Of a stretch of 13,671 nucleotides of DNA, positions 6,993 through 13,671 are shown piece by piece. Numbering within the stretch: position 1 is the first letter of the stretch; each line of letters begins with the position of its first letter. The position numbers and the translations under genes are program-made. The stretch is taken from positions 9,002 to 22,672 of the forward strand of contig MGQK01000052.1 of assembly GCA_001797815.1 (NCBI GenBank), in the 5' to 3' direction. Source of the DNA: Deltaproteobacteria bacterium RBG_13_61_14. Lineage in GTDB: Bacteria > RBG-13-61-14. The notes under the pieces were generated by a model. It saw only the letters and a list, made by a program, of their open reading frames with translations, made no database searches and was not told the origin of the DNA.

Positions 6993-8717
6993 CTATCTCG
7001 CCGAGGGCCCGAAATGAAAAACCCAGATGGAGCTGTCCATCTTGGCGAGGGGTTGGCGGAAAGAGAGCCAGGTGTAGCACAGGCCCTGGCGGTGGATGGG
7101 GTCCATCCCGTGGACGAGGTTGACGCTGATCGCCACGTAGCCCTCGACCGGCTCGCAGCCCAGGGGCTCGCCCTTCACCCCGTAACCCTCCGGCTCGATC
7201 ACTCCGAACTGCGCATAGTGCAGCGGCTCCCAGTGGTTTTGTTCTTGCGCCCGCGCGAACCGGAGCCAGTCCTGGTCCCAGTCCAGGTTGGAGTCGAGCA
7301 GGATCTCGTGGCCGCGATGCGGGTTGAACGGGCCGCCGGCCAGCTCGTTGAAGTAGGAAATGTAGAAGGGGAAGGCCAGCAAGGTGCTCGCGGCGTACCA
7401 AGTTAGAAGGGCACAGGCAAGAATGCCTGTGCTCCTGGCAAGAATGCCTGTGCTCCTTTTCCTGAAGGGAATGCCTGTGCTTCTAAGCATGGCGGCCAGG
7501 GTGTCAGCGGCGAAGAGTTGGAGGAAGGGAATGGCCGGGATCAGGAGTCGGACCCCGAATTGGCTGGAGCCGAGGAAAGAAAGCGCGGCCACCCAGGCGG
7601 CGGCTGGGTGGAGGGTCCACCAAAGGTTCCCGGACCAGAATGTCTGTGCCCCTGGTTTTTTTGCGGGAATTTTATGGAGGATCAGGGACAAAAGCCCTAA
7701 AGCCAGAATGATAATTAAGGAGAGAGGAAGTTTATAGAGCAAGACCACCAGTTGATAGTAACGGGATCCCCGGGTGGAAAGCCTTCCCAGGAGGTAGATG
7801 GGCCAGGGCCGGGCGATGTCAAAGCTTTGCAGGTCCAGGCCCTCGATGAACTGGCGCGGAAAGGGCAGGGGCAGCCAGCCGGGCAGCGCCGCCTGCAGTC
7901 CCTGCCACCATCCACTTTTGAAAGTGAAGGCGCGGAGCGGCTCGAAGCAGTGGTCCCAGGAATAGCCGAGGAGCAGCACCAGCCAGGCGATCAGCCCGAG
8001 GCCGAGGGTGGCGAGGATCGTGGCCGGCGCTCGGCGGAGAAGAAACGGCCGGGGCAGGCGCGGCTGGTCCTTACTCGCGCCGAAGGCCAGGAGGATCGGG
8101 ACGAGCAAGACCAACAGACCGGCGGTATACTTGGAGAGCAGGGCGCCGCCGAGCGCGGCTCCGGCCAGTGCCAGCCGGGGCCAGGAGGGCCTTTGCAGAT
8201 AGAACCACAGCGCGGCCACGGACGCGAAAGAGAAAGCGGTGACCGCCAGGTCGGTGGTGGCGAGCCCGGCATGGGCGATCAGGTTGGGGCCGAAGGCGAA
8301 GAGGAAGAGGGCGAGGATGGCGGTGAGTCGGTCGCGCCGCTTTCGGGTCCAGGCGAAGACCAGGAGGCCGAGGCCCAGCGCCAGGACCAGGATCGGGATG
8401 CGGCCGAGGCGGAAGAGGTGGAGGTAGTGGGTGGGGTTCTGCTCGAAAAAGGCATAGGCGGTGCGCCAAAAGTCGAGGTCGGTCTGCGGCGCCTGGATCT
8501 CGCAGCGAGCGTCCGAGAGGCTTAAGCCCAGCGCGGCCAGCAACTCGGCCAGGGGGCCGTGCATCAGGGCATAAGCCGGGTTGCCGGTCCGGAGGTAGCA
8601 GAGCCCGAGCGGCAGATGCGCCGACTCGTCCACCGTCACCGAGTTGTTATACGAGCTGGCGCCGACCAGCAGGCCGAAGACAGAGAGCAGAAGCGCCGGG
8701 GCAATCCCTTTGCGCAT
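6993..8717 (-). CDS. GT-C membrane glycosyltransferase, family 39-like (PMT/ArnT type)
   Basis: A 574-residue polytopic protein expected in the inner membrane, transferring a sugar from a lipid-phosphate carrier. Seen: hydrophobic helices from residue 5 onward; acidic pair D30-E31 in the first extracytoplasmic loop (VTVDESAH), the position of the catalytic Asp in PMT/ArnT enzymes; TTD at 154-156; LSKYT at 194-198; SSQFGVRLLIPAIPF at 384-398, matching the GxRxxxPxxPF pattern of these proteins; YFNELAGGP at 455-463 and DSNLDWDQD at 475-483, typical of the GT39-like bacterial family. Residues 412-434 (RSTGIPF, RSTGILA twice) come from a DNA repeat in the loop between two helices and are probably not part of the ancestral protein. 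ATG 8717 is chosen because an extended -10 element ends 7 nt before it; no Shine-Dalgarno is present. Acceptor and donor are unknown. Confidence 0.88.
   Translation of the reverse strand: MRKGIAPALLLSVFGLLVGASSYNNSVTVDESAHLPLGLCYLRTGNPAYALMHGPLAELLAALGLSLSDARCEIQAPQTDLDFWRTAYAFFEQNPTHYLHLFRLGRIPILVLALGLGLLVFAWTRKRRDRLTAILALFLFAFGPNLIAHAGLATTDLAVTAFSFASVAALWFYLQRPSWPRLALAGAALGGALLSKYTAGLLVLLVPILLAFGASKDQPRLPRPFLLRRAPATILATLGLGLIAWLVLLLGYSWDHCFEPLRAFTFKSGWWQGLQAALPGWLPLPFPRQFIEGLDLQSFDIARPWPIYLLGRLSTRGSRYYQLVVLLYKLPLSLIIILALGLLSLILHKIPAKKPGAQTFWSGNLWWTLHPAAAWVAALSFLGSSQFGVRLLIPAIPFLQLFAADTLAAMLRSTGIPFRKRSTGILARSTGILACALLTWYAASTLLAFPFYISYFNELAGGPFNPHRGHEILLDSNLDWDQDWLRFARAQEQNHWEPLHYAQFGVIEPEGYGVKGEPLGCEPVEGYVAISVNLVHGMDPIHRQGLCYTWLSFRQPLAKMDSSIWVFHFGPSAR
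7411..7484. repeat. In-frame 21-bp tandem repeat with 9-bp inverted repeat inside the glycosyltransferase gene
   Basis: Two identical 21-bp units (7416-7436 and 7437-7457) lie head to tail; a partial third copy is at 7467-7484. GCACAGGCA (7411-7419) and TGCCTGTGC (7424-7432) form a perfect 9-bp stem around AGAA. A diverged match, AGAATGTCTGTGC with one mismatch, is at 7638-7650. The unit is seven codons long (RSTGILA on the minus strand), so copies add residues without shifting the frame. The TGIL-type translation resembles repeats dispersed in several uncultured bacterial genomes (from memory). Confidence 0.8.
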
Positions 8718-8724
8718 GCCCCCG

Positions 8725-8733
8725 ATTATAACA
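8725..8733 (-). promoter_or_regulatory. Extended -10 promoter directly before the glycosyltransferase start
   Basis: TGTTATAAT on the minus strand is a perfect TGnTATAAT. Only 7 nt separate it from ATG 8717, so transcription would begin at or next to the start codon (leaderless mRNA). No -35 hexamer is seen at 15-18 bp. It lies in the 21-bp gap after the cupin stop codon. Confidence 0.5.
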
Positions 8734-8738
8734 CCGGA

Positions 8739-9131
8739 CTATGGCCGGCCGCGATAGATGGTGGAAAACTGATCGCGCTCGACCACTAACGCCACGCCGG
8801 TGTGCGGCCCTTTGGGGCAATAACCTGCGTGCCAGCCGCTGACCATGACCGGCTGCATGGGCACGAGCCGAAGCTCGTATTCGCCGTGGCCGTCGTCCAG
8901 GACCAGGGTGATGGAGCCGGAGAGGAGCAGAAACAGCTCGACGCAGGTATGCTTTTCCAGGAAGGTAAGCTCGGAGGCTTTCTTTTGCGGCGGGCTGAAA
9001 TAGCCGACCCGCCAGTGGTTCCGGTCCCCGCAGAGGACTTGCCACTCTTTTTTCGGCAGGGCGGCGAGACCCTGGTGCAAGGGGAATTTAGGAAAGGAAC
9101 CGGCGGAAGTCTGAATGCGTTTGGCTTTCAT
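8739..9131 (-). CDS. Small cupin-fold protein
   Basis: A 130-residue soluble protein with a single-domain cupin pattern: HTCVELFLLLSG at about 61-72 supplies a His and Glu spaced as in cupin motif 1, and MVSGWHAGYCPKGPHTGVAL follows as motif 2 with further His residues. The central DDGHGEYELRLVP stretch fits the loop and strands between the motifs. A bound metal is plausible; no ligand or reaction can be assigned. ATG 9131 is the first in-frame start and no strong Shine-Dalgarno precedes it. It starts 29 bp after the DUF4276 gene with no terminator between them, so co-transcription with the ATPase/DUF4276 pair is possible, though its base composition matches the GC-rich chromosome rather than that pair. 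Confidence 0.7.
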   Translation of the reverse strand: MKAKRIQTSAGSFPKFPLHQGLAALPKKEWQVLCGDRNHWRVGYFSPPQKKASELTFLEKHTCVELFLLLSGSITLVLDDGHGEYELRLVPMQPVMVSGWHAGYCPKGPHTGVALVVERDQFSTIYRGRP

Positions 9132-9160
9132 ATAAATTAACCGCTCATTTCGGGAAAGAT

Positions 9161-9763
9161 TTAAAGAAGGGTTGAAGTAAGGTTTTTCACTAAGAATTCA
9201 ATATCGCGACAAAGTTTATCAAATGAAGGGCATGTTTCACGCGCTAAGTTAAGATCCATACCCTTAGAGAGGGCGGCTTGGTCAATAGTTTCTTTGTATT
9301 TTTTATCCATGGATCGCGAGAGCCATGTCTTGGCATCGCGGATTTCTTCCGGGTTGGCGGGCCTGGTAGCTTGATCGGATATCCCCCGCTGACCGCGTAA
9401 GGAATCAATGCAACCAATGAACCAAGCCTCATATTCTCTTTTAGCCAATACCACACTCACGGGAATGGAGGGGCTGGTTCGTCTGGCTCTTTTCAGGAGA
9501 ATTGGGGCGAGTCGCTTCGGGCAGTCTTGATCGTCATCGGCATCCAGAATGATGATGATTCCGGCGCAAGCGGGATGAAGTCTCGCCAGCCTCACGGCGT
9601 TTTCGATTCCGCCCTTTTTAAGTAATCTCGTTTTGGGGATCCGGATCGGCCGCGCCACGCCGACTTGATAAACCTTCGCGCTCTCCAGAAGTCTTCTTAA
9701 GAGAATGGGCACCGCTTCCACTTCGCCGTAGCCTTCTACAATGGGCACGAGAGAGGGAGGCAT
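9161..9763 (-). CDS. DUF4276 family protein (TOPRIM-like), partner of the upstream ATPase
   Basis: 200 residues. The DUF4276 pattern is clear: VPIVEGYGEVEAVPILL at the N-terminus with E10 and E14; IIIILDADDDQDCP (69-82) with the acidic D74-x-D76; VLAKREYEAWF (105-115); and a C-terminal YKETIDQAA...MDLNLARE...SFDKLCRDIEFL region. The N-terminal Glu and the DxD match TOPRIM metal-binding positions, so a nuclease or nucleic-acid-acting role is likely by family, not shown. ATG 9761-9763 overlaps the TGA of the ATPase gene by one base (TGATG), indicating translational coupling. The gene is AT-richer than the flanking genes. DUF4276 proteins are often encoded next to AAA ATPases in defence contexts. 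Confidence 0.88.
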   Translation of the reverse strand: MPPSLVPIVEGYGEVEAVPILLRRLLESAKVYQVGVARPIRIPKTRLLKKGGIENAVRLARLHPACAGIIIILDADDDQDCPKRLAPILLKRARRTSPSIPVSVVLAKREYEAWFIGCIDSLRGQRGISDQATRPANPEEIRDAKTWLSRSMDKKYKETIDQAALSKGMDLNLARETCPSFDKLCRDIEFLVKNLTSTLL

Positions 9764-10968
9764 CAGGATTTCTCGGAGGGAGGGAAATCAAACAGGTCTT
9801 GCGATTTCCAGGGGACATAATCTTCATCAGCCACGAGCTGGTTGGCGCGGAGGAGTTCCCCCAAGGTAGCAAGCCTTTTCTTGATCGCCAACTTAGAAAT
9901 GGCCCCAACTGGTAAAAGCCAGGTTTCCCCTTCGCGGAATTCTACGAGACGGAGGTTGGCCTCGGTCACCGTCGAATGATCCAAGAGATCTGGGCAATGG
10001 GTTGTCACCAGGATCTGAGAACGGGTTCGGGCCTCAGCCAAAGCATCTATCAGGACGCCAAGCGCGCCGGGATGAATCGTGGATTCGGGTTCCTCAATGG
10101 CGACCAAAGGCGGGGGTGGTACTTGGTTCAAGGCCGTGAGTACCCCCAAGGCTCGAAGAGTACCATCCGACATATTCAAGGCTGGAAAACTCCATTTGTA
10201 TTCTTTATTCCCCTTACGGGTCTTTTGCCAAAACTTCAGCGTTAGTTTGTTGCCTTGGGGCAAAGGTTCGACTGCGGTCACTCCCGGAAGAACTTGGCTT
10301 AGCAGCTCACATACCGACTGATACCCGTTTTTTTCTCCCGCTTGTTTGAGTTCGCGAAGCATGGAAGCAAGGTTGCTCCCATCCTTTTTCAAAGCCAGGC
10401 CCGGGTCCGGTTCTTGCAATTCCCGAATCCGATCCGGAACCAGATTATAGAATCTCCAGTTGCAAAGATTATCAAAGAGACCGGAAAATTCTTCTACCGC
10501 CGAAGTAATTTGAAGTGCCAACCGATGACGATCCAGTTTAGCTCGAACCCCTTCCACTCCCACCACAAATCTTCCTTCCCGAACTTCATAGGAGGAGACG
10601 GAAAGCTTCTCCTTGGATTCCACCCGGCATTTTTCTTGCTTGATTTCAAAATCTCCATTCGTCTTGGCCGCCACTTCAAAAGCATAATGAGCAGTTTTAT
10701 TTTCTCCTCGATCTTCATATTCGAGGATAAGAGAAATCCCGAAATCTCGTGGTTTCGATTTCGAATGGTACCGAACGGTTTGAATTCCCCCGCGGTTTTC
10801 AAAAGCCGTTTGCACCGATTCCTTCACCGATTCTTGAACAAAACGCAGCGCGTCTAGAAAGTTGCTCTTCCCGGAGCCATTGGGTCCCACTAGAAAGGTA
10901 AGAGCATCTAAAGAAATCCGGATATTAGCCAGGCTCCGAAAATTCTTGATGGTGACTTGACGGATCAT
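9763..10968 (-). CDS. AAA/ABC-type ATPase (AAA_21/AAA_15, OLD/RecF-like)
   Basis: 401 residues. N-terminal IKNFRSL then Walker A GPNGSGKS (28-35); a long insert (about 60-260) replaces the usual coiled-coil arm; an ABC signature-like NMSDGTL (265-271); Walker B PLVAIEEPE (287-295); STIHP D-loop region; and switch His324 in LVTTHCPD. This is the head domain of SMC/RecF/OLD-type ATPases, close in layout to ATPases of defence systems. It lacks a C-terminal TOPRIM; that function seems supplied by the downstream DUF4276 protein. ATG 10968 fits the conserved start (MIRQVTIKNFRS). A near-consensus promoter lies 14 nt upstream. Codon third positions are visibly AT-richer than in rnj or the glycosyltransferase, suggesting acquisition. 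Nucleic-acid sensing is an inference. Confidence 0.9.
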   Translation of the reverse strand: MIRQVTIKNFRSLANIRISLDALTFLVGPNGSGKSNFLDALRFVQESVKESVQTAFENRGGIQTVRYHSKSKPRDFGISLILEYEDRGENKTAHYAFEVAAKTNGDFEIKQEKCRVESKEKLSVSSYEVREGRFVVGVEGVRAKLDRHRLALQITSAVEEFSGLFDNLCNWRFYNLVPDRIRELQEPDPGLALKKDGSNLASMLRELKQAGEKNGYQSVCELLSQVLPGVTAVEPLPQGNKLTLKFWQKTRKGNKEYKWSFPALNMSDGTLRALGVLTALNQVPPPPLVAIEEPESTIHPGALGVLIDALAEARTRSQILVTTHCPDLLDHSTVTEANLRLVEFREGETWLLPVGAISKLAIKKRLATLGELLRANQLVADEDYVPWKSQDLFDFPPSEKS

Positions 10969-10981
10969 CTCAGCAGATTCA

Positions 10982-11010
10982 TTTATAGCAAGTTTGAGAA
11001 ATTATGTCAA
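10982..11010 (-). promoter_or_regulatory. Near-consensus sigma-70 promoter of the ATPase/DUF4276 operon
   Basis: TTGACA (11005-11010), 17-bp spacer, TATAAA (10982-10987). Predicted start near 10975 leaves a leader of only about 7 nt before ATG 10968. The -35 begins 18 nt after the rnj stop codon, and no terminator separates the two. Confidence 0.7.
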
Positions 11011-11028
11011 GAACCAGAAATCCCCAAA

Positions 11029-12708
11029 TCAGATTTCCACCACCACCGGCACCACTTCGGGCCGGCGGAAGATGGCCTTCTTGAAGAAGCGGCGCAGCGT
11101 GATCCGGATTTCCTCGCGCAGGGCGTCAACCGAGGCGCGTCGCTCCGGCGGAAGGTTGGCCAGGGCTTCGGCCAGGTGGTCTTTGGCCGCTTGGAGCAAG
11201 GTCTGGCTCTCTTCCTCGAAGATGAAACCCCGACTCTCGAGGCAAATCTCTCCCTGCAAAGCCCGGCTCGCCTGGTCCACCAGCACCGTGGCCACCACCA
11301 CCCCGTCCTCGCCCAAAATCCTCCGCTCCCGCAAGACCCGGTCGCCCACGTCGCCCACGCCCTTGCCGTCCACCAAAATCCGGCCGGTGGGGATGCGGCC
11401 GGCCAAAAACCCGCCCTCCTCGTCAAAGCTGATAATGTCACCGTCCTCGGCCAGGAAGCAGTTCTCCGCGGGAATGCCCATTTGCCGGGCGAGCCTGATA
11501 TGGCGGACCAGGTGGCGGTATTCGCCGTGGATGGGCACAAAATACTGGGGCCGGACGAGCCCGATCATCAGCTTCAACTCTTCCTGGCTGGCGTGGCCGG
11601 AGACGTGGATCTCGCTCACCTTCTCGTGGATGACCTCGGCCCCCCGCCGGCACAGCTCGTTGATCAGGTTGTGGATGGCCTTCTCGTGGCCGGGGATGAA
11701 CTTGGAGGACAGCACCACGGTGTCGCCGCGCTTGATCCGGACCTGCTTGTGCTCGTCCCGGGCCATGCGGGCCAGCGCCGAGAGCGGCTCGCCCTGGGAG
11801 CCGGTGGTGAGCACGACCAGGCGGTCTTCCGGGATCTGGTCCAACTGGTCCAGGCCCGCGATCAGGTTGGCCGGCAGACGAAGGTAGCCGAGCTCGGAGG
11901 CGATCCGGGTGTTGGACTCCATGGAGCGGCCGTGGATGATGACCTTGCGGCCGAACTGGGCGGCGGTGTCCAGCACCTGCTGGACCCGGTGGATGTTGGA
12001 GGAAAAGGCGGCGACGATGATCCGGGCCGGCGCGTTGTGGAAGACCTCGTCCAGCGCCCGGCCCACCTCCCGCTCCGAGGGCGTGTAGCCCTCCTGCTCG
12101 ACGTTGGTGGAATCGGAAAGGAGCGCGAGCACGCCCTGGTCGCCGTAGCGGGCAAAGGCGTTCAAGTCCATGCGCCGGCCGTCCACCGGGGTGGGGTCGA
12201 GCTTGAAATCGCCGGTGTGGATGACCGTGCCCGCCGGGGTCTGGATGGCAAGCCCGACCCCGTCGGCAATGGAGTGGCTGGTGGCGATCAACTCCACCCG
12301 GAAGGGGCCCAGCTCCAGGGTCTGACCGGGCGCGGCCTCGATCAACTCGGCCTTGCCGTGGAGGTTGAACTCCTGGAGCTTTTCCCGGACCAGGCCCAGG
12401 GTGAGCCGGGTGCCGAAGACCGGGACCGAAATTTCCGGGAGCAGATAAGGGAGCGCGCCGGTGTGGTCCTCGTGGCCGTGGGTGAGGATGATGCCGCGGA
12501 TCTGATTTTTCCGCGGGCGCAAATAGGAGAAGTCGGGCAGGACCAGGTCCACCCCGAGCATGTAGTCTTCGGGGAACATCAGACCGGCGTCCACCACCAG
12601 GATCTGGTCCTGGGTCTCGAACACCATCATGTTCAGGCCGATCTCGCCCAGGCCGCCGAGGGCGATCACCTGGAGCATGGAGCTGGTCGAAGGAGAAAGA
12701 TCGCGCAA
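11029..12708 (-). CDS. rnj: Ribonuclease J
   Basis: A 559-residue metallo-beta-lactamase/beta-CASP RNase, cytoplasmic, with 5'-3' exonuclease and endonuclease roles in mRNA decay and rRNA maturation by family knowledge. Seen: GGLGEIGLN (18-26); zinc motif HGHEDH (77-82); TSHSIADG (143-150); HTGDFKLD (164-171); beta-CASP region with TTGSQGEP and KFIPGHE; SGHASQEEL; and PIHGEYRHL, the late zinc/phosphate-binding His motif; then the C-terminal dimerisation domain ending VVPVVVEI. Length matches full-length RNase J. TTG 12708 is chosen: AAAGG lies 9 nt upstream and TAG stops the frame just before. ATG 12678 (residue 11) is possible but has no ribosome-binding site. It lies 76 bp after the TIGR02265-like gene, same strand, and may share its transcript. 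Confidence 0.97.
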   Translation of the reverse strand: MRDLSPSTSSMLQVIALGGLGEIGLNMMVFETQDQILVVDAGLMFPEDYMLGVDLVLPDFSYLRPRKNQIRGIILTHGHEDHTGALPYLLPEISVPVFGTRLTLGLVREKLQEFNLHGKAELIEAAPGQTLELGPFRVELIATSHSIADGVGLAIQTPAGTVIHTGDFKLDPTPVDGRRMDLNAFARYGDQGVLALLSDSTNVEQEGYTPSEREVGRALDEVFHNAPARIIVAAFSSNIHRVQQVLDTAAQFGRKVIIHGRSMESNTRIASELGYLRLPANLIAGLDQLDQIPEDRLVVLTTGSQGEPLSALARMARDEHKQVRIKRGDTVVLSSKFIPGHEKAIHNLINELCRRGAEVIHEKVSEIHVSGHASQEELKLMIGLVRPQYFVPIHGEYRHLVRHIRLARQMGIPAENCFLAEDGDIISFDEEGGFLAGRIPTGRILVDGKGVGDVGDRVLRERRILGEDGVVVATVLVDQASRALQGEICLESRGFIFEEESQTLLQAAKDHLAEALANLPPERRASVDALREEIRITLRRFFKKAIFRRPEVVPVVVEI

Positions 12709-12784
12709 AATGAACTACCTTTCTAAATATTGATCAGGCGATTGGTGAGATGGAAAAAAGTTGGGTTCGGGTGGAAGGCATTCG

Positions 12785-13333
12785 TCAAAGTTTCCAGGAA
12801 ATCTTGACCTGGGTCTGCGGCGCGCCCTGCCAGGTGGCGGTCAGGATCTCGTTCTGGATATTTTTGGCGCCGCACATTTCCAGGGACCGTTCCATCCAGC
12901 CAAACATGATGTAATAGAGGGGCACGAAGGCGGGGTCGAAGTCCGTGACCGTGACCAGGGCCTCGCTCGGCCCGAGCTCTTTGACCTCCACTTTTCCGAA
13001 ATCGAACATGTTGCGGAGGTAGGTCGGGTATTTGAGCAGGGAGTCCATGGGGTGGCCCTCGCGGATGATCCCCTTGTAGAGGTTGCTCACGATCGCCTCG
13101 CCGTAGAACCCGCCCCACTTCCGGACCGTTTCCACATCCTTCTTGGCCAGGATCTCGAACACCCCCTGGAAGACGTGCTTGAAAGTTTCGAAAGGATACC
13201 AGGCGCTCGGAAGCAGGCGCTGGGAGAAAAGTTTCCTGTCTTCCTCCGTGAGGTATTTCTCGTACGCTTGACTTTTGCTGGCCTTGATGGTCTTGACAAA
13301 GTCAATCAAAATGCTGCCCTTAACTCGCTTCAT
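12785..13333 (-). CDS. TIGR02265/DUF2378-like protein, function unknown
   Basis: 182 residues from ATG 13333, preceded by GGGAG 7 nt upstream; a longer frame from 13387 exists but its extra 18 residues (APERPRLHTG) look non-coding and lack a ribosome-binding site. The sequence has MKRVKGSILIDFVKTI, then EDRKLFSQRLLPSAWYPF (about 30-50), an amphipathic helical part with GGFYGEAIVSNLYKG, and a beta-rich C-terminus with VTVTDFDPAFVPLYY and GWMERSLEMCG. This order (WYPF motif, helical middle, a 'GWMERSLEMxG' segment) fits the TIGR02265/DUF2378 family best known from Myxococcota, related in fold to heme-NO-binding/V4R sensor domains. No known function and no membrane segment. It could be co-transcribed with rnj. 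Confidence 0.72.
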   Translation of the reverse strand: MKRVKGSILIDFVKTIKASKSQAYEKYLTEEDRKLFSQRLLPSAWYPFETFKHVFQGVFEILAKKDVETVRKWGGFYGEAIVSNLYKGIIREGHPMDSLLKYPTYLRNMFDFGKVEVKELGPSEALVTVTDFDPAFVPLYYIMFGWMERSLEMCGAKNIQNEILTATWQGAPQTQVKISWKL

Positions 13334-13566
13334 CGCACTTCTCCCTGTGTGAAGTCTTGGCCTCTCTGGAGCAGAAGCCGTCGGCATCAGGCATCAGACT
13401 CCATTTAAAAATTTTTTTAAGTTTATCATGAATTAGACCCAAAGTCCAGAAAAATTTAGCCGGCCCTTGCCCCCAAAACCCCCAAACAAATACCCGAACC
13501 TGGGTCGCTGGAAAAGATAAGACAAGAGCCCGCCCCGCCTTTGAGGTGGGTTGGCCTGGCTAAATT

Positions 13567-13584
13567 CTGATCCAGTCGGATCAG
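13567..13584 (-). terminator. Hairpin overlapping the stop codon of the right-edge gene (possible terminator)
   Basis: CTGATCC (13567-13573) and GGATCAG (13578-13584) form a perfect 7-bp stem with a 4-nt loop; on the minus strand it is followed by AATTT, a weak T-tract. The remaining intergenic stretch to 13334 (about 230 bp) holds an AT-rich tract near 13400-13430, possibly part of the promoter of the TIGR02265-like gene, but no convincing -35/-10 pair. Confidence 0.4.
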
Positions 13585-13671
13585 GGTTCCACGTTGATCA
13601 GAACGCTTGGGTCCGGGGTCAGGGCCAGCGCCTGCGTATGCACTTCCGGATCATAAGGCAGCGCCACCTCC
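13581..13671 (-). CDS. C-terminal end of an unidentified protein (5' part off window)
   Basis: Reading from 13670 leftward, the frame codes 29 residues, EVALPYDPEVHTQALALTP and DPSVLINVEP, before TGA at 13581-13583. Codon third positions are G/C-biased like the chromosomal genes, and the residue pattern is protein-like with strand-like hydrophobic alternation. Too little is present to name a family. The stop codon lies inside a hairpin. Confidence 0.5.
   Translation of the reverse strand, partial: EVALPYDPEVHTQALALTPDPSVLINVEP

Noticed and set aside
7411-7484. CRISPR array
   Set aside because: The 21-bp units are directly adjacent without spacers and lie inside a coding frame.
7752-8525. 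257-codon plus-strand open frame rich in Glu, Gln and Gly
   Set aside because: Antisense shadow of the transmembrane helices of the glycosyltransferase.
9161-11010. Mobile element carrying the ATPase/DUF4276 pair
   Set aside because: No transposase, integrase, terminal inverted repeats or target duplication at the borders.
10957-12726. 589-codon plus-strand open frame opposite rnj and the ATPase start
   Set aside because: Exact antisense of RNase J; His/Asp/Gly/Val-rich composition is that of a GC-rich shadow frame, with no domain or ribosome-binding site.

Overview
The window is chromosomal DNA from a GC-rich bacterium, probably an uncultured diderm lineage. A secreted M6-type protease with PKD, dockerin-like and PD40 modules, a GT39-like membrane glycosyltransferase, RNase J, a TIGR02265/DUF2378-like protein and a DUF6206-like protein occur together in groups such as Acidobacteriota/Aminicenantes, Myxococcota-like and related candidate phyla. 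The phylum is an inference; no rRNA is present. All protein genes except the DUF6206-like one, and apart from the tRNA, lie on the minus strand.

Left part (1-5611, minus): one very large secreted multidomain metalloprotease gene fills the left 5.4 kb and runs off the edge. It has an N-terminal signal peptide, an HEFGH zinc site, a CARDB-like region, a Rossmann-like segment, an IPT/TIG-like domain, six PKD-type domains with a 91-95 residue period, a calcium-binding acidic region, a dockerin-like doublet and a PD40 propeller. Its promoter overlaps two abutting palindromes. Middle (5750-6940, plus): tRNA-Val(GAC) with its own promoter and a terminator, then a DUF6206-like (kinase-fold-like) gene behind two tandem promoters.

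Right half (6993-13671, minus): in order of transcription from the right edge come the C-terminus of an unidentified protein, a TIGR02265/DUF2378-like gene, RNase J (TTG start), an AAA ATPase plus DUF4276 (TOPRIM-like) two-gene cassette, a cupin-fold gene and a GT-C glycosyltransferase. The ATPase/DUF4276 pair is visibly more AT-rich than its neighbours, carries its own near-consensus promoter right behind rnj, and has overlapping stop and start codons. It looks like an acquired defence-type cassette (a split OLD/PARIS-like arrangement) and is the best candidate here for a little-described system.

Other points of interest: an in-frame 21-bp tandem repeat with a perfect hairpin inside the glycosyltransferase gene, and a recurring pattern of promoters placed so close to start codons that transcripts would be leaderless or nearly so.
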